Positions 62,263 through 64,000 of a stretch of 64,000 bases of DNA are shown here, piece by piece. The notes beneath the pieces are model-generated. The model made no database searches and was not told the DNA's origin. It saw only the letters and a program-made list of their open reading frames with translations. Position numbers and translations under genes: made by a program. Location: contig NC_086373.1 in the NCBI RefSeq assembly GCF_036588685.1, positions 51,529,164 to 51,593,163 of the forward strand. Direction: 5' to 3'. The DNA is from Mytilus trossulus. Lineage: Eukaryota; Mollusca; Bivalvia; Mytilida; Mytilidae. Position 1 is the first letter of the stretch; each line of letters opens with the position of its first letter.

Positions 62263-62574
62263 GGGGCATGCCAAAATCTCCTGTTGTCATATCTAAGAAC
62301 TAATTACATTAATCAGTAATACTCCATAAAAAGTTTCATGTTAGATATTACAATTACCTACAATAATTGATTTTTCAGTTAGCTGTAAACTATATATATA
62401 TAGTATAAGTCGGAAGGTCAATATCAATACCGAAAGAAATAATCGACCCGTACTATTATCTTTTTTCTCGTTACCAAATGCATAGGAACAGAGAAGTTAA
62501 AATTACAGCGTAATTGCTATGTCATTTGTAGGATGGATATTTTTATCATTCCAAGTATTAAATATTATTACGAC

Positions 62575-62966
62575 ATAATTTAACATATCTTATTTATTAG
62601 TGTGTTTGGTAACGTGTTAAAATATCTCTGTGTGCAAAACATCACCTGACATGAAGCGTGTGCAAAAATTCAATTGCTATGTTATTATGCAGGAAAATAT
62701 TGATTTTGACATGGGGCTCTGAAGAAGGGTCAGTATGTTGTTTGACATACATTGTGGTTATAAATGTAAATATGCCTTAAAAAATATAGTATTCAGAAAA
62801 TTTACAATGATGAAAATCGATAACATTTTTCACTAGTTTCAACCTTGTCTATTATAATCTAAGCTAGACTGAAAACGTTGATAATGATATGGCATAGCAT
62901 GTATACTATGTCGGACCTCAGTTAACATAGTTTTTGTACACGGGATTGTCTCAAATGAATATATAA
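62575..62966 (+). promoter_or_regulatory. Metallothionein gene 7 promoter, proximal MRE altered
   Basis: Distal MRE-like cores are at 62630-62636 and 62658-62664. At the position of the proximal TGCACAC of all other copies the sequence reads tttttgtacacggg, so the core is TGTACAC and no longer fits TGCRCNC. TATATAA is at 62960-62966, 85 bp before the ATG, slightly farther than in the others because of a T run in the leader. Confidence 0.7.
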
Positions 62967-63044
62967 AATCGGCATACTACCAGACAACACCCATTCTTTT
63001 TTTTTTAAATCATATTACTAAGCAAACCAACTTAAACGAACAAA

Positions 63045-63967
<923 letters not shown>

Positions 63968-64000
63968 TAACAATGTTTTAATGACTCATTTTACAGGAGG

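Overview
This is a piece of a bivalve genome, almost certainly a marine mussel of the genus Mytilus. The evidence is a tandem array of seven three-exon metallothionein genes whose products match the Mytilus MT-20 family (a 23-cysteine variant of the 21-cysteine MT-10 class). The DNA is AT-rich, genes carry GT-AG introns, and many interspersed repeats that I recognise from mussel genomes are present. All coding recognition comes from reading the sequence; no database was searched.

Layout. (1) 1-5046: left flank. It holds the 3' end of an unidentified protein gene (2-319, +), repeats, and a two-exon RecQ-family DNA helicase gene on the minus strand (4849 to 2593). (2) 5047-32500: MT genes 1-3, start codons at 5961, 21742 and 27943. 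They form a subgroup with proteins starting MAGPCNCIA and ending CSCN, with a duplicated promoter module. Between genes 1 and 2 lies a 9-kb terminal-inverted-repeat element (10733-19692), bracketed by a near-identical 778-bp direct duplication of the host unit. (3) 33691-38442: a 4.75-kb element with inverted ends of about 140-150 bp. It carries a decayed copy of a multicopy invertebrate protein family with a PIN-nuclease-like motif and a Cys-rich tail. (4) 38560-64000: MT genes 4-7, start codons at 39622, 46623, 54567 and 63045, with gene 7 cut by the window end. They form the classical MT-20 subgroup (MPGPCNCIE...CSCK). Their spacers grow from 7.0 to 8.5 kb as foldback and SINE-like repeats accumulate.

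How it works together. Each MT gene has a promoter with several TGCACAC/GTGTGCA metal-response-element-like cores, a conserved TGACGCAG-type site in most, and a TATATAA box 77-85 bp before the ATG. All seven exon 1/2 pairs are intact, and six genes are complete in the window. The array therefore looks like a functional, metal-inducible gene battery. It is split into a lysine-poor, asparagine-rich group (1-3) and a lysine-rich group (4-7), which may differ in metal preference (inference). The repeat unit is about 6.0-6.2 kb in genes 1-3 once the 9-kb element and its flank duplication are subtracted.
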